Positions 55,901 through 64,000 are shown, counted from the first letter of the stretch. The stretch: 64,000 nt of DNA from Methylocaldum sp. 14B (GCF_002005105.1 NZ_MSCV01000028.1:21997-85996), one strand, 5' to 3'. The notes: a model not told the origin generated them from the letters alone. Numbers and translations are program-made.

Positions 55901-56301
55901 AACTCAAGGCACTGGCTGTTGCCCTGGATGCGGCCGGATTTACCGAGAAAAATCTCGATGCCGCCTGGGAGGCTCGATCCAATCATGAAATCGCCGCCGG
56001 CATCTTAGGCTATATCCGCCAAGCTGCTCTGGGCGATGCCCTGATTCCTTTCGCCGAACGGGTGGATAAGGCGGTCGCTGCGCTCGAAGCCCGTCACAAC
56101 TTCAGTCCGGTGCAAAAGCAGTGGCTGGCGCGCCTGGCGAAGCAACTCAAGACCAATGCCGTGCTGGACCGGGAAACCTTGGACAGCGGGCCACTGAAGC
56201 GGGACGGGGGATTCAAGACGGCCAACAAGATATTCGATGGGCAATTGGAAGAACTGCTGGCGGAGATGAATGAGGCGGTTTGGCTATCCCAAGCCGGCTA
56301 A
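52957..56301 (+). CDS. hsdR: Type I restriction endonuclease subunit HsdR (EcoEI-like)
   Basis: A 1114-residue motor-nuclease subunit. An N-terminal DUF4145-like helical domain is followed by a long coiled coil (about residues 145-230), a nuclease domain with VGVVEAKRANKHV (E-x-K), and SF2 motor motifs MATGTGKTKT (442-446 for GTGKT), VVDECHRGY and LGRATRRADD. It translocates and cuts DNA when the methylated target is absent. The order R-M-S is typical of the EcoEI-like family. The start at 52957 fits the family length. Confidence 0.93.
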   Translation: MHSNFSHLADLSRELAKLGQKAEHYFSDDPNTTLLKLRQFGELLAQEVAARFGVYQADQAETQLDLIRKLDQSGALSPEIKQLFHSLRKAGNAASHSLLDDYKTALENLKVARQLGVWFYRTFGDPHYAAGPFVPPQAPKAKAESLKQEIAALQEALQKHRANLAAAEAQAGTAQQLAEQAQEEARLWETLATEAELSKEQLKATLNALQAQAQTTPKEKANELVIQAQKAGQKVELDEAATRTLTDGQLRAAGWEADSVNLRFANGTRPEPGRFLAIAEWPTASGPADYALFVGLDFVGVVEAKRANKHVAGAIDQAKRYARDVEPHEARLVGGPWQEHKAPFVFSTNGRPYLNQLKEFSGTWFCDLRRPENLRKPLDGWYSPQGLKELLKQDIAAAETKLDKLGFDFDFPLRDYQREAILAVEQAIKSGRRDCLVAMATGTGKTKTCIALVYRLLKAQRFRRVLFLVDRSALGEQAANAFKETRMESLQAFADIFGIKELTDQTPEADTKVHLATVQGLVKRILYSDDSERGLNVDDYDCIVVDECHRGYLLDKELSETEQTFRDQTDYISKYRRILDYFDAVRIGLTATPALHTTEIFGPPVYTYSYREAVLDGVLVDHLPPIVIRTQLAEAGIRFKAGEEAAVYRPDLGKVETYKLPDEQNFDVADFNRKVLTESFNQAVCEELRDHLTPFGPEKTLVFCVNDLHADLVTRLLKEAFQKKYGEDITDDMVLKITGASDKPLQLIRRYRNEIWPTIAVTVDLLTTGIDVPSISSLVFLRKVNSRILFEQMLGRATRRADDIGKDVFRIFDAVGTYADMQAVSSMRPVVVNPKVSFTQLAGELAGDLSDEAKTLARDQFVAKFQRQMRHLSDPAKALFEAQTGQSPKAFAKQLKTMTLPNVAEWFTANPWLAELLDTRSGRPVDPIFISDHEDKIIEVGHHFGRPEDYLDNFSRFIREQANTLPALITVLQKPCELTRKELKALAVALDAAGFTEKNLDAAWEARSNHEIAAGILGYIRQAALGDALIPFAERVDKAVAALEARHNFSPVQKQWLARLAKQLKTNAVLDRETLDSGPLKRDGGFKTANKIFDGQLEELLAEMNEAVWLSQAG

Positions 56302-56408
56302 CGTCAATCCGCCATGGAAAACAGCAGAATCCCGCGCGTAAAATCCTCGCTTTTTGATTGGTGGCCTGGACCCTCACCCGAGCCCATATCTTCCTAAGAA
56401 CATCACGA

Positions 56409-57851
56409 ATGAGCCAAACCACTCTCGACATCGTCCAGAAGCTCTGGAACCTCTGCAATATCCTCCGCGACGACGGAGTGACTTATCATCAATACGTCAC
56501 CGAATTGACCTATCTCCTGTTCCTCAAGATGGCCAAGGAAACCGGCACCGAGGACAAACTGCCGGAAGGTTTCCGCTGGAACGATCTGGAAGACCATGCC
56601 CGCGCCTCCGATTTGCTCTACTACAAGGAACTGCTGCTCCATCTCGGCACCGAAGGCAGCCGCATCACCCGCGAGATTTTCTCCGGAGCCAGCACGTTCA
56701 TCCGGAAGCCCGCTACCCTGGCGCAGCTCGTGGCGGCCATCGATGCGCTGGACTGGTATTCCGCCAAGCGGGAAGGTTTGGGCGAGTTGTACGAGGGATT
56801 ATTGGAAAAGAACGCCAGCGAGAAGAAATCCGGCGCCGGCCAATATTTCACGCCGCGCGTCTTGATCGACGTCATGGTGGAACTGATGAAGCCGCAACTC
56901 GGAGAAATCATCCAGGACCCAGCGGCGGGCACCGGAGGCTTCCTCATCGGCGCCTACCATTACCTGTACAACCACCACGATTTCGACGCCTTCAGCAACG
57001 AACAATTCGAGCGGGTGCAGCGTCAGTTCTACGGAATGGAATTCGTCCACGACGCTTATCGGCTGGCGCTTATGAACCTGATGCTGCACGACCTCGAGGC
57101 TGACGGCGACATTGGCATCCGTTTCGGCGATACCCTGTCGTCCGACGGCGAAAGCCTGCCCAAAGCCGACTTGATCCTCACCAATCCGCCCTTCGGTACC
57201 AAGAAAGGCGGCGGACTCCCGACCCGCGACGATTTCACTTATCCCACCAGCAACAAGCAGTTGGCTTTTCTTCAGCACATCTACCGGAGCCTCAAGCCCG
57301 GCGGCCGGGCGGCGGTGGTGCTGCCGGACAACGTATTGTTCGAGTCCGGTGTGGGCCGCGATATTCGCCGTGATCTCATGGACAAGTGCGATCTCCACAC
57401 GATCCTGAGGCTGCCTACCGGCATTTTCTACGCCCAGGGCGTCAAGACCAACGTGCTGTTCTTCACCAAGAAGAGCGATGCCGCGAAGGGTACGACGCAA
57501 GCCGTCTGGATCTACGACCTTCGCGCCAACATGCCGCAGTTCGGCAAACGCACAGTGCTGACCCACGAGCATTTCAAGGCATTCATCGATGCCTACGGCG
57601 ACGATCCAAACGGACGCGCGGACCGCACCGATCAGGGCGAAACCGGCCACTTCCGGCGCTTCAGCCGGGAAGATATCGCCGCCCGCGACGACAGCCTGGA
57701 CATCGCCTGGCTCAAGGACGATTCCGCCACCGATGCCGCCGATCTGCCGGAACCGGAAGCCCTGGCACGTGAGGCCATGCTGGAATTGGAAGGCGTGTTC
57801 GAGGATTTGAAGGAGTTGATGGAGGCTTTGGGGGTGGAGGAGTTGGAATGA
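56409..57851 (+). CDS. hsdM: Type I DNA methyltransferase subunit HsdM
   Basis: A 480-residue N6-adenine methyltransferase with the SAM-binding motif I region DPAAGTGGF (D170) and catalytic motif NPPF (N259-F262), preceded by the helical HsdM N-terminus (LWNLCNILRDDGVTYHQYVT). I chose the ATG at 56409 (MSQTTLDIVQKLWN), which matches the family; frame upstream of it has no similarity. It overlaps hsdS by 4 nt (ATGA) and forms the modification core with HsdS. Confidence 0.94.
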   Translation: MSQTTLDIVQKLWNLCNILRDDGVTYHQYVTELTYLLFLKMAKETGTEDKLPEGFRWNDLEDHARASDLLYYKELLLHLGTEGSRITREIFSGASTFIRKPATLAQLVAAIDALDWYSAKREGLGELYEGLLEKNASEKKSGAGQYFTPRVLIDVMVELMKPQLGEIIQDPAAGTGGFLIGAYHYLYNHHDFDAFSNEQFERVQRQFYGMEFVHDAYRLALMNLMLHDLEADGDIGIRFGDTLSSDGESLPKADLILTNPPFGTKKGGGLPTRDDFTYPTSNKQLAFLQHIYRSLKPGGRAAVVLPDNVLFESGVGRDIRRDLMDKCDLHTILRLPTGIFYAQGVKTNVLFFTKKSDAAKGTTQAVWIYDLRANMPQFGKRTVLTHEHFKAFIDAYGDDPNGRADRTDQGETGHFRRFSREDIAARDDSLDIAWLKDDSATDAADLPEPEALAREAMLELEGVFEDLKELMEALGVEELE

Positions 57852-59383
57852 GTACTCCTATAAATTGGGCAAACGCAAACCTTGGTGAAGTATGCGAAAT
57901 AATTAGGGGCATAACGTTTCCCGCATCGGTTAAGGAAGATGAACAGACCAGTTCAAATATTTGTTGCCTAAGAACCTCTAATATTCAAGATGAACTTGAC
58001 TGGTCAGATACGTATTTCGTTCCCTCTGAATATGTTAAACGTGAAAATCAAATTGTTCGTGAAGGTGATATTTTAATGTCTATGGCCAACAGCTATGAGC
58101 TTGTTGGAAAAGTATCACTTGTAAGGACTTTGCCTTACAAGGCTAGCTTTGGCGCCTTTTTATCCTCAATAAGAGCGTGTTCAGATATTAATGGGAAATA
58201 CCTATACTACATATTAAAAACGCATAGCGTTCAAAGTTCACTTCGTCGTGGATCTAGCCAGACAGTTAATATTGCGAATATTTCCGTAAAGGCAATGTCG
58301 GCAATTGAAATTCCGATTGCTCCTCTTAACGAACAAAAACGCATCGCCGACAAACTCGACCAAACCCTAGCCATCGTTGAGCGGGCGCGGGCACGGCTGG
58401 CCCGAGTGCCGGATATCCTTAAGCGTTTCCGCCAAAGCGTCCTCGCCGCCGCGACTGAGGGGCGGTTGACGGAGGATTGGCGGAGGGACAATCCAATAAG
58501 TGAAACGGGGGCAGTATTACTTCAGAGAATCAGATACGACCACTATCGTCGATGGGAACAAACTCAGACCAAGGTTAAGGGAAAAGCTGTACGCCTTCTA
58601 AATGCCGATGGCTTAGCAGCGGGATATAAACCGCCCGAAAAAGTTGATGCGGACGATCTAACCGATCTTCCAGAAACCTGGTCATGGGGTTCCGGTGCCG
58701 AAATTGTTGAACCAGGGGCCGATATTGTTTACGGAGTAGTTCAACCTGGTCCAAAGTTGGAAACCGGTGTGCCTTATGTTCGAGGAATGGATATCGAGAA
58801 TGGGCGCATTCTGATCGATCAGCTTATGAAAACAAGCCCATCGATTGCTGATCGATATTCACGCTCAGCACTAGCAGGTGGCGACATTCTCCTTGGTATT
58901 ATTCGCGCGACTAAAGTCGCGATAGTTCCGGAAGAACTTACTGGCGCAAACATTACCCAAGGAACGGCGCGTTTCCGACCCTCCTCAGTAATCTCTACTC
59001 GATTTCTAGCCTATGTATTAGCTGCGCCGGCGACGCAAAGATGGCTGCACGAACACTATCGTGGAATCGATATGCCAGGACTAAATTTGGCAGATGTTAG
59101 GCGTGTGCCAATTCCCCTTGCTCCGATTGCAGAACAATCGGAAATCGTCCGCCGCGTAGAAACCCTCTTCACGCTCGCCGACCGCATCGAAGCGCGATAT
59201 AAGGCCATTTCGGCACGGGTGGACATACTGACCCAAGCGCTGCTGGCGAAAGCCTTCCGCGGCGAACTAGTGCGGCAGGACCCCAGCGACGAGCCGGCGG
59301 AAAAATTGCTCGAACGCATCCGCGCCGCCCGTGCCGAACTGTCTGCCCCCGGCAAGCGGAACCGCAAAGCCGTCGCGTCCTGA
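57848..59383 (+). CDS. hsdS: Type I restriction-modification specificity subunit HsdS
   Basis: A 511-residue protein with two target-recognition domains, each followed by a conserved helical spacer (PLNEQKRIADKLDQTLAIVE; PIAEQSEIVRRVETLFTLAD). The first recognition domain (57848 to about 58330) is clearly AT-rich compared with the following conserved region, and the second (about 58500-59090) is also lower in GC. This suggests exchange of recognition domains. The sequence recognised cannot be predicted here. Confidence 0.92.
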   Translation: MSTPINWANANLGEVCEIIRGITFPASVKEDEQTSSNICCLRTSNIQDELDWSDTYFVPSEYVKRENQIVREGDILMSMANSYELVGKVSLVRTLPYKASFGAFLSSIRACSDINGKYLYYILKTHSVQSSLRRGSSQTVNIANISVKAMSAIEIPIAPLNEQKRIADKLDQTLAIVERARARLARVPDILKRFRQSVLAAATEGRLTEDWRRDNPISETGAVLLQRIRYDHYRRWEQTQTKVKGKAVRLLNADGLAAGYKPPEKVDADDLTDLPETWSWGSGAEIVEPGADIVYGVVQPGPKLETGVPYVRGMDIENGRILIDQLMKTSPSIADRYSRSALAGGDILLGIIRATKVAIVPEELTGANITQGTARFRPSSVISTRFLAYVLAAPATQRWLHEHYRGIDMPGLNLADVRRVPIPLAPIAEQSEIVRRVETLFTLADRIEARYKAISARVDILTQALLAKAFRGELVRQDPSDEPAEKLLERIRAARAELSAPGKRNRKAVAS

Positions 59384-59562
59384 TGCGCATTTCGCCCAAA
59401 ATCCAGGCCGCCGCATTCGATGTGGCGGCGCTCAAAAACCAAATGAAATTCGTGGGCCGTGCCGCAGTGAAGTGATTAGTTCGGCTTTGCACACCGGTCC
59501 TCATGATTAGACCGTCGAATAACACCGTACAAACACTTTGGTCATAACAATACGAAAGAACA

Positions 59563-60597
59563 ATGGCTATTTGGTTAATCCGCGCCGGTTCTCACGGCGA
59601 ATACGAACAAAAATTTCTTCAGGAAAGTCGCGTTTATGTAACTTGGGACAATCTGGATGTCGATTTGGCCAAGTTGCCGAATCGTGCCGCGCTATCGGCG
59701 GCCATGGCGGAACGTTATCCGGATGCCAAACCCAAGGCGATTCAGAACCATGTCAGCCAGATATGGCCCTTCGCCCATGAAATCAAAATCGGCGATTTGG
59801 TGATTCTGCCGTTGAAATCGCAACCTGCCATCAACATCGGCGAAGTGACCGGCGATTATCATTTCGAATCGAGCGGACCCAACCCGTATTTTCACTGGCG
59901 AGCTGTTAAATGGATTGGGGAAGCGATTCCCCGCTCACACTTCGGCAAGGACCTGCTTTACACCTTCGGCGCATTCCTCACCATTTGCCGGGTGCAGCGA
60001 AATAATGCCGAATCCCGCATCAACGCCATGCGAGCCAACGGCTGGAAACCGGAAACGATTGCTGCGGCAACCGCAGCTACCGCCTCCGACACCAACGAGG
60101 CCGCCGAGAATACCGATCTCGAAGAATTGGCGCGTGATCAGATCGCCCAACTGATTTCCGCCCGTTTCAAGGGCCATGGCTTGACTCGCCTGGTGGAAGC
60201 CATTCTCAGGGCTCAGGGTTATACCACCTATCTCAGCCCGGAGGGAGCCGACGGCGGCGCCGATATCCTCGCGGGTGGAGGACCACTGGGATTTGGCGCT
60301 CCCCGGCTTTGCGTCGAGGTGAAATCGGAAGCGTCACCCATCGACAGGCCGACGGTGGATAAGCTACTCGGAGCGGTCACCAAGTTCGGCGCACATGAAG
60401 GATTGTTCGTGGCGTGGAGCGGCTTCAAAAGCAACGTACAAAAAGAACTGGCGGCGAGTTTCTTCAAAGTGCGGCTTTGGACCCAAAAGGAACTGCTGGA
60501 ACACCTCTTTGCTCACTACGATCAACTCGACGAAGACTTGAAGGCCGAATTGCCTTTGAAGCGCATCTGGACCGTCGCGGCGCAAGACTTGGGCTGA
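59563..60597 (+). CDS. Mrr-like restriction endonuclease with N-terminal reader-like domain
   Basis: A 344-residue protein. The N-terminal 150 residues (WLIRAGSHGEYEQKFLQESR; KIGDLVILPLKSQPAINIGE; LLYTFGAFLTICRVQRNNAE) form a domain regularly fused to Mrr-type nucleases. The C-terminal half is an Mrr_cat domain with GADGGADILAGG and LCVEVKSEASPIDRP (D and E-x-K of the PD-(D/E)XK site). It likely acts as a modification-dependent (type IV-like) or accessory nuclease next to the type I system. Confidence 0.85.
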   Translation: MAIWLIRAGSHGEYEQKFLQESRVYVTWDNLDVDLAKLPNRAALSAAMAERYPDAKPKAIQNHVSQIWPFAHEIKIGDLVILPLKSQPAINIGEVTGDYHFESSGPNPYFHWRAVKWIGEAIPRSHFGKDLLYTFGAFLTICRVQRNNAESRINAMRANGWKPETIAAATAATASDTNEAAENTDLEELARDQIAQLISARFKGHGLTRLVEAILRAQGYTTYLSPEGADGGADILAGGGPLGFGAPRLCVEVKSEASPIDRPTVDKLLGAVTKFGAHEGLFVAWSGFKSNVQKELAASFFKVRLWTQKELLEHLFAHYDQLDEDLKAELPLKRIWTVAAQDLG

Positions 60598-60745
60598 GCC
60601 TTACCCTCGAACTGGACTCAGCTATGGATAGGCCGGGCCAATGACCTGATTCGGCGTCGATCAGGCCGAAATCTACGGAAGCAGTCTAAATTTATCGGTG
60701 ATCCGGAATGCCTAAAATCCGCTTACAAAGCGAAAAAGGAGAACA

Positions 60746-61621
60746 ATGGCTAGAAGACGCCGCACCAGTGCTCTCGAAGATGTGATCGATCTCGCCGCCA
60801 TGTTGCCCTGGTGGCTGGCGCTCCTGTTGGCAATTGTGTCGTATTTCGCCATTCATCATTATGCGGTAATGGAAGTACCCGCGCCGATGGTCCCCGGACG
60901 TATCGGGGATGCGGTCGGGAAGCAATTAACCAAGACTTTCGCCCTATTCGGGCAGTATATCGTTCCCTTCTGTTTTTCCCTGGGTGCCTTGATCTCGATC
61001 ATCGGTCGGCGAAAACGGGCCAACCTGCATGAAGTCGTCGCTCGACAGCCCGCAGCCGATGCCTTGAACGGAATGAGCTGGCGCGAATTCGAAATGTTGG
61101 TGGGCGAGTTCTTTCGGCGCCAAGGCTACGCGGTGACCGAAACCGGAGGTATAGCGGACGGTGGGGTCGATTTGGTTCTGACCCGTGGTGGCGAAACCTA
61201 TCTGGTCCAATGTAAGCAGTGGCGGGCCTTCAAGGTCAGCGTGAACATCGTTCGCGAACTCTATGGGGTCATGGCCGCACGGGGCGCCGTCGGTGGATTC
61301 ATCGTAACCTCCGGCGTATTCACGGACGACGCCCGCCAATTCGCCTCCGGCCGAAATATTGAATTGATCGATGGCGAGAAATTGTTCGCGATGATAAAGG
61401 ATCTGCGACGAGCGGATGCCCATCCCCGAACGACAACGCTCTCAATCGATTTATCGGAGCCGTCCTCGCCACTCGCTGAAGTTAGCTCGACACCCATGTG
61501 CCCGAAATGTGGGGCTTCGATGCGGCTGCGCACCGCCCGGAAGGGCGCAAACGCCGGCCAATCGTTCTGGGGGTGCTCTCAGTTTCCGAACTGCCGCGGT
61601 GTTCGGCCGAACGCGGCCTAA
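60746..61621 (+). CDS. Membrane-anchored Mrr-like restriction endonuclease with zinc ribbon
   Basis: A 291-residue protein with two predicted transmembrane segments (about residues 22-40, WWLALLLAIVSYFAIHHYAV, and 70-86), an Mrr-type nuclease core (WREFEMLVGEFFRRQGYAVT; DGGVDLVLTRGGETYLVQCK with D and Q-x-K) and a C-terminal topoisomerase-type zinc ribbon (CPKCGASMRLRTA...FWGCSQFPNC). A clear AAAGGAG precedes the ATG. It may cleave incoming DNA at the membrane; the role is inferred from domains. Confidence 0.85.
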   Translation: MARRRRTSALEDVIDLAAMLPWWLALLLAIVSYFAIHHYAVMEVPAPMVPGRIGDAVGKQLTKTFALFGQYIVPFCFSLGALISIIGRRKRANLHEVVARQPAADALNGMSWREFEMLVGEFFRRQGYAVTETGGIADGGVDLVLTRGGETYLVQCKQWRAFKVSVNIVRELYGVMAARGAVGGFIVTSGVFTDDARQFASGRNIELIDGEKLFAMIKDLRRADAHPRTTTLSIDLSEPSSPLAEVSSTPMCPKCGASMRLRTARKGANAGQSFWGCSQFPNCRGVRPNAA

Positions 61622-61639
61622 GCCATTCCGCTCCATCGA

Positions 61640-61760
61640 GATCGGAATTTGCAATCTCCACCGGAATCAAATGCAGCAGGGCATTGATATCCGGGGCCAT
61701 TCGTCCGTTCTTGATTCCGTCGCGAAACCAAACCAGTAAACCGATCGCGACGGGTTTTTG
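61640..61760 (-). pseudogene. Possible relaxase (TraI-like helicase domain) relic
   Basis: The minus strand encodes AIGLLVWFRDGIKNGRMAPD and INALLHLIPVEIANSDLDGA. This resembles the WLRDGIxxGxLxIN...VHxVPEGLLLVSP segment found in TraI-type putative helicase domains of integrative elements. The frame has no matching start and the match is short, so this is only a possible remnant. Confidence 0.3.
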
Positions 61761-62875
61761 AGAATGGGGAGCGGCGCGAGCGCTCGTCTGCTTCCGGCAA
61801 GCAGACCCGTTTTGCTGTATCTCCGGAAAATGCCGGCCCGGAGACCACGAACACATACGGCCAAAGAAATAGCGAGGCTCCTCTTAATCAGAGGAGAAAG
61901 CCCGGAGATTCGGCTTGCGCTGCCCTTCCCAAAGAAGGGGCCTCGGCTGATTGCTCGGGCCCTCGATAAAGCTGCCCCTCTTTAACCCTCTAGTCAACCT
62001 TTTCGGCCCATCAAACCAAATTCTGCTAAGACTGTTAAGTGAGCGCCGCGCGAACCACGGATGCGGCCGAGTCACCATGACGGACCAGCGGGCGGACCGG
62101 TGACGCGGTTCCAACCCAATCGGAAGCGGCAGCCGTTTCCGCTGACCAGCACAGATTAGGCGTCTGGTGAAACCCCGTCAAACCGGTCTAGGGTGTCCCA
62201 AGTGGTCGATGAGAGACTAGGGGACAGAAGAAAGACCCCCGCGCCAGTCTGGTGCTTCCCTGCAGCCAAAGCGGGAGTAGCGCACCACACGGAAGCCTTC
62301 CGATAACACATTACGTGTCTGGCGAAATCTCGTTAAACAGAGGTCCATGGCCAAGGATCGATTCAACAAACGAAGAAGCCCCGCGTGGAGTACGACTGCC
62401 GGGCTCCAATTGCCAGGGGTTGTTCACTCCGCGCGAGGCTCTAAACTCAAGAGGTCACGCCGAGGGTGATCTTTCAGGCGAGAGAACACGCCAAAACGAA
62501 AGGGGTCCTCGTGCCGCTTTGGGAAGGGAGCAAACCCGTCTTCACTGTTCCCGGACAACAGCCCGCATTCGCAATTGCGCCCGAAAAGACATCCGGTCAG
62601 GGCAATTCCAACGCTCGCGGCCAAAGCAGTGAAGCAAGCATAGGTGCTATCGGCGGCCGACGCAAGAGACGCTTGAAGTTGGTTCCCGGCGTCGCGACTC
62701 CGTCTGGCGCAGCAGTCGAATTGCGGTCGGAAAGGCACTGCTCGGAGCGGTCGAGCGCCGGCGACACCCCCGGCTTGCCTAAGCCCGAAGGCGATGAACG
62801 ACCCTTCTCCGAAACGGATGACGCTACTCTGGACGGTGACGAAAGCCTCAGCCCCCCCAGACGCTCTTCCGCCGT
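61761..62875. other. Gene-poor stretch of about 1.1 kb
   Basis: Open frames exist on both strands (for example 62466-62903 plus and 62424-62918 minus) but none shows a recognisable domain or consistent start context. An imperfect direct repeat is visible: GTCTGGTGAAACCCCGTCAA near 62162 and GTCTGGCGAAATCTCGTTAA near 62315. Nearby are several short inverted segments. It may encode a structured RNA or be the decayed edge of an integrated element. Confidence 0.4.
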
Positions 62876-63079
62876 TCACGGCGCGGCGTTGGGGGTTCTG
62901 TGATTCCGTCTGACGCAAAAAAACTCGGTGCGGTTCCCATATGGATCGTCGCCTTTAGGCTTTAGGCTCCAAATGCAGTAATGATCATCTTGATTTTCGA
63001 TGGCCCGGCGGCGTCGGTACAGAAAGAAGCCAATCAGCAACGCGGATAGGCCGAGTATCAAGAGGGCATAGAGCAGCAT
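62876..63079 (-). CDS. Small single-pass membrane protein
   Basis: A 67-residue protein with an N-terminal transmembrane helix (LLYALLILGLSALLIGFFLY) followed by RRRR and a short polar tail. GGAG sits 8 nt before the ATG. The function is unknown. Its location after two phage- or island-type genes would fit a phage lysis accessory or conjugative-element membrane protein, but nothing in the sequence proves it. Confidence 0.5.
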   Translation of the reverse strand: MLLYALLILGLSALLIGFFLYRRRRAIENQDDHYCIWSLKPKGDDPYGNRTEFFCVRRNHRTPNAAP

Positions 63080-63115
63080 AGCGGAATCTCCAGGTAAAGG
63101 ACCGAGGCCGCGGCA

Positions 63116-63505
63116 TTATAGTCCAGACCCATGGTTGAGCGCCGCTTTCCGCCACGTCCGGCCCCGATGCTTCAGCCGCCTGTACGCGCCGGTCGAGACT
63201 TCGCACAGCCGGGCCTTCTGTTCGTCGGTATCCCGTGAAGGCAGCAGGTAATGCAACGCCAGGACGAGCCAGCACCGTGGATGCTCGGCCCGCAAATCAC
63301 GCATGGCTCTATCCATGACGCGCGCGGTGTCATCTTGATGAAGACGCACCCCGAGCGGTACGCGGGACGTAAAGCGCCACTCGCGGATCGGCTCGCCTTT
63401 CACCAGCAGCCCGACGACCGCCGCCGGATAGCTGTTGGTCTCGATGGCTTTAAGCGCCCGTTTGCCCCAACGTTCAAGCTGCCCTTTCAGGAAGCCTGGC
63501 GTTAT
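63116..63505 (-). CDS. Phage/island regulator-like protein, uncertain start
   Basis: Protein-like sequence includes QLERWGKRALKAIETNSYPA, GVRLHQDDTARVMDRAMRDL and CWLVLALHYLLPSRDTDEQK, then a possible helix-turn-helix (KARLCEVSTGAYRRLKHRG). The arrangement resembles late-antitermination or sigma-region-4-like phage regulators. The frame is open up to 63505, but the first standard start is a GTG at 63403, which would drop a plausible 34-residue N-terminus. At 63503-63505 an ATA overlaps the TAA of the upstream gene. Where translation begins is uncertain. Confidence 0.55.
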   Translation of the reverse strand: MTPGFLKGQLERWGKRALKAIETNSYPAAVVGLLVKGEPIREWRFTSRVPLGVRLHQDDTARVMDRAMRDLRAEHPRCWLVLALHYLLPSRDTDEQKARLCEVSTGAYRRLKHRGRTWRKAALNHGSGL

Positions 63506-63984
63506 GAAGATTCAGTCTCATTCCCCTGCGCCTGCATATAGGCTCGCCGTTCTTCCAAGCGGCGGCGCGCTTCGGGAACAGCCTCGGCCATGGCTTTGGC
63601 CTGATGAATCAGCTGCATCAGCTCGGCGCGCGTCCGGGGCGGTGCCTTGGGATCGTAAAGCGCCTCGATCAACTGGCCGCTGGTCTTCAAGGCTTTCGCG
63701 ATCAAGCGGCTTTCCGCCGATCGCCGGCCGTGTTTCCAGGTGGCGTGGCGGACCACCTGCTTGCCCTCGGGCGTTCTGGCCCCCGTTGACAGGCCGCCGT
63801 GCCACTCACAGCGGCCGTTTTTCAGTCCCGGACGCTGACATGCCGAGCCGTTCCGCAGCTTGGCCCCACAGGGTTTTGACTCCGAAGCCTGATCGTTCGT
63901 GACAATCGGCTGAAGCGGTTCCGCCGGTAAGTCCTCGAGCCCTTCATGTGCACACGCTGCGGCCACACTATCGATCGTCATCAA
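63502..63984 (-). CDS. Phage/island-type conserved protein with Cys-His cluster (HGG-STGART motif)
   Basis: A 160-residue protein. The segment PCGAKLRNGSACQRPGLKNG followed by RCEWHGGLSTGARTPEGKQV has a C-x(8)-C-x(8)-C-x(2)-H pattern suggesting a small metal-binding fold. It then has ATWKHGRRSAESRLIAKALK and a helical tail. Proteins with the MHGGxSTGPRTPEG motif are frequent in prophages and genomic islands; their function is unknown. The start is near the right edge of the window and could lie at 63984 or 63981. Confidence 0.65.
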   Translation of the reverse strand: MMTIDSVAAACAHEGLEDLPAEPLQPIVTNDQASESKPCGAKLRNGSACQRPGLKNGRCEWHGGLSTGARTPEGKQVVRHATWKHGRRSAESRLIAKALKTSGQLIEALYDPKAPPRTRAELMQLIHQAKAMAEAVPEARRRLEERRAYMQAQGNETESS

Positions 63985-64000
63985 AACCTCTAAGTACTGT

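Noticed and set aside
62424..62918. Open frames of 145-164 codons on both strands
   Set aside because: Neither has a recognisable domain, clear ribosome binding site or plausible protein composition.

Overview
The window looks like chromosome of a GC-rich gammaproteobacterium, most likely a methanotroph of the Methylococcales. The evidence is a lanthanide-type methanol dehydrogenase operon (xoxF-xoxJ-cytochrome c, 40.7-43.8 kb) and conserved gammaproteobacterial housekeeping blocks (ndk-rlmN-pilF, hisS-yfgM-bamB-der, iscR-iscS-iscA, gmk). This placement is inferred from gene content; no 16S rRNA gene is present, and I saw no tRNA gene or CRISPR array.

Layout. 0-1 kb: an Xre/RES toxin-antitoxin module split by a 194-bp inverted-repeat element. 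1-3.5 kb: an unusual acyl-activating enzyme / acyl carrier / PlsC acyltransferase fusion. 3.7-10.6 kb (minus strand): ndk-rlmN-pilF-hisS-yfgM-bamB-der. 10.6-18.7 kb: an 8-kb Rhs island with one full-length Rhs toxin, two displaced Rhs tips and candidate immunity genes. It separates ndk from iscA and is flanked by two copies of the last 100 bp of iscA. 18.7-20.8 kb: iscR-iscS-iscA without iscU. 20.9-25.2 kb: fused 5-oxoprolinase and a LOG-family hydrolase. 25.4-28.4 kb: a HigB-type toxin with a short antitoxin, a DUF2283 protein, and a RES/HEPN gene pair. 28.4-30.1 kb: repeats and gene debris. 30.1-39.0 kb: a small secreted protein with a PEP-CTERM-like tail, then an RTX protein with its complete type I secretion system (ABC, HlyD-like, TolC-like). 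39.0-39.95 kb: an IS3 remnant broken up by repeats, including five consecutive hairpins. 40-43.8 kb: gmk and the xox operon. 44.7-46.5 kb: a charged secreted protein, a 235-bp MITE with a clear target duplication, and an alpha/beta hydrolase. 47.5-61.6 kb: a defence island with a helicase-nuclease pair resembling Hachiman, a complete type I restriction-modification system, an HsdR relic and two Mrr-like nucleases. 61.6-64 kb: a gene-poor stretch and three phage- or island-type genes running towards the right edge.

The most unexpected signal is a family of small modular repeats. A constant linker (GTTTGCGATTGGAAGG) alternates with hairpins whose stem sequences differ between copies but stay paired, often around a GAYTAAA loop. 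Two units lie inside the 3' end of bamB, where they encode a repeated 14-residue tail and place the Shine-Dalgarno of der. A second repeat family shows the same changed-but-paired stem behaviour. Other points worth following are the iscA 3'-end duplication that frames the Rhs island, the toxin-tip cassettes, the RES/HEPN pair and the nuclease/helicase pair.
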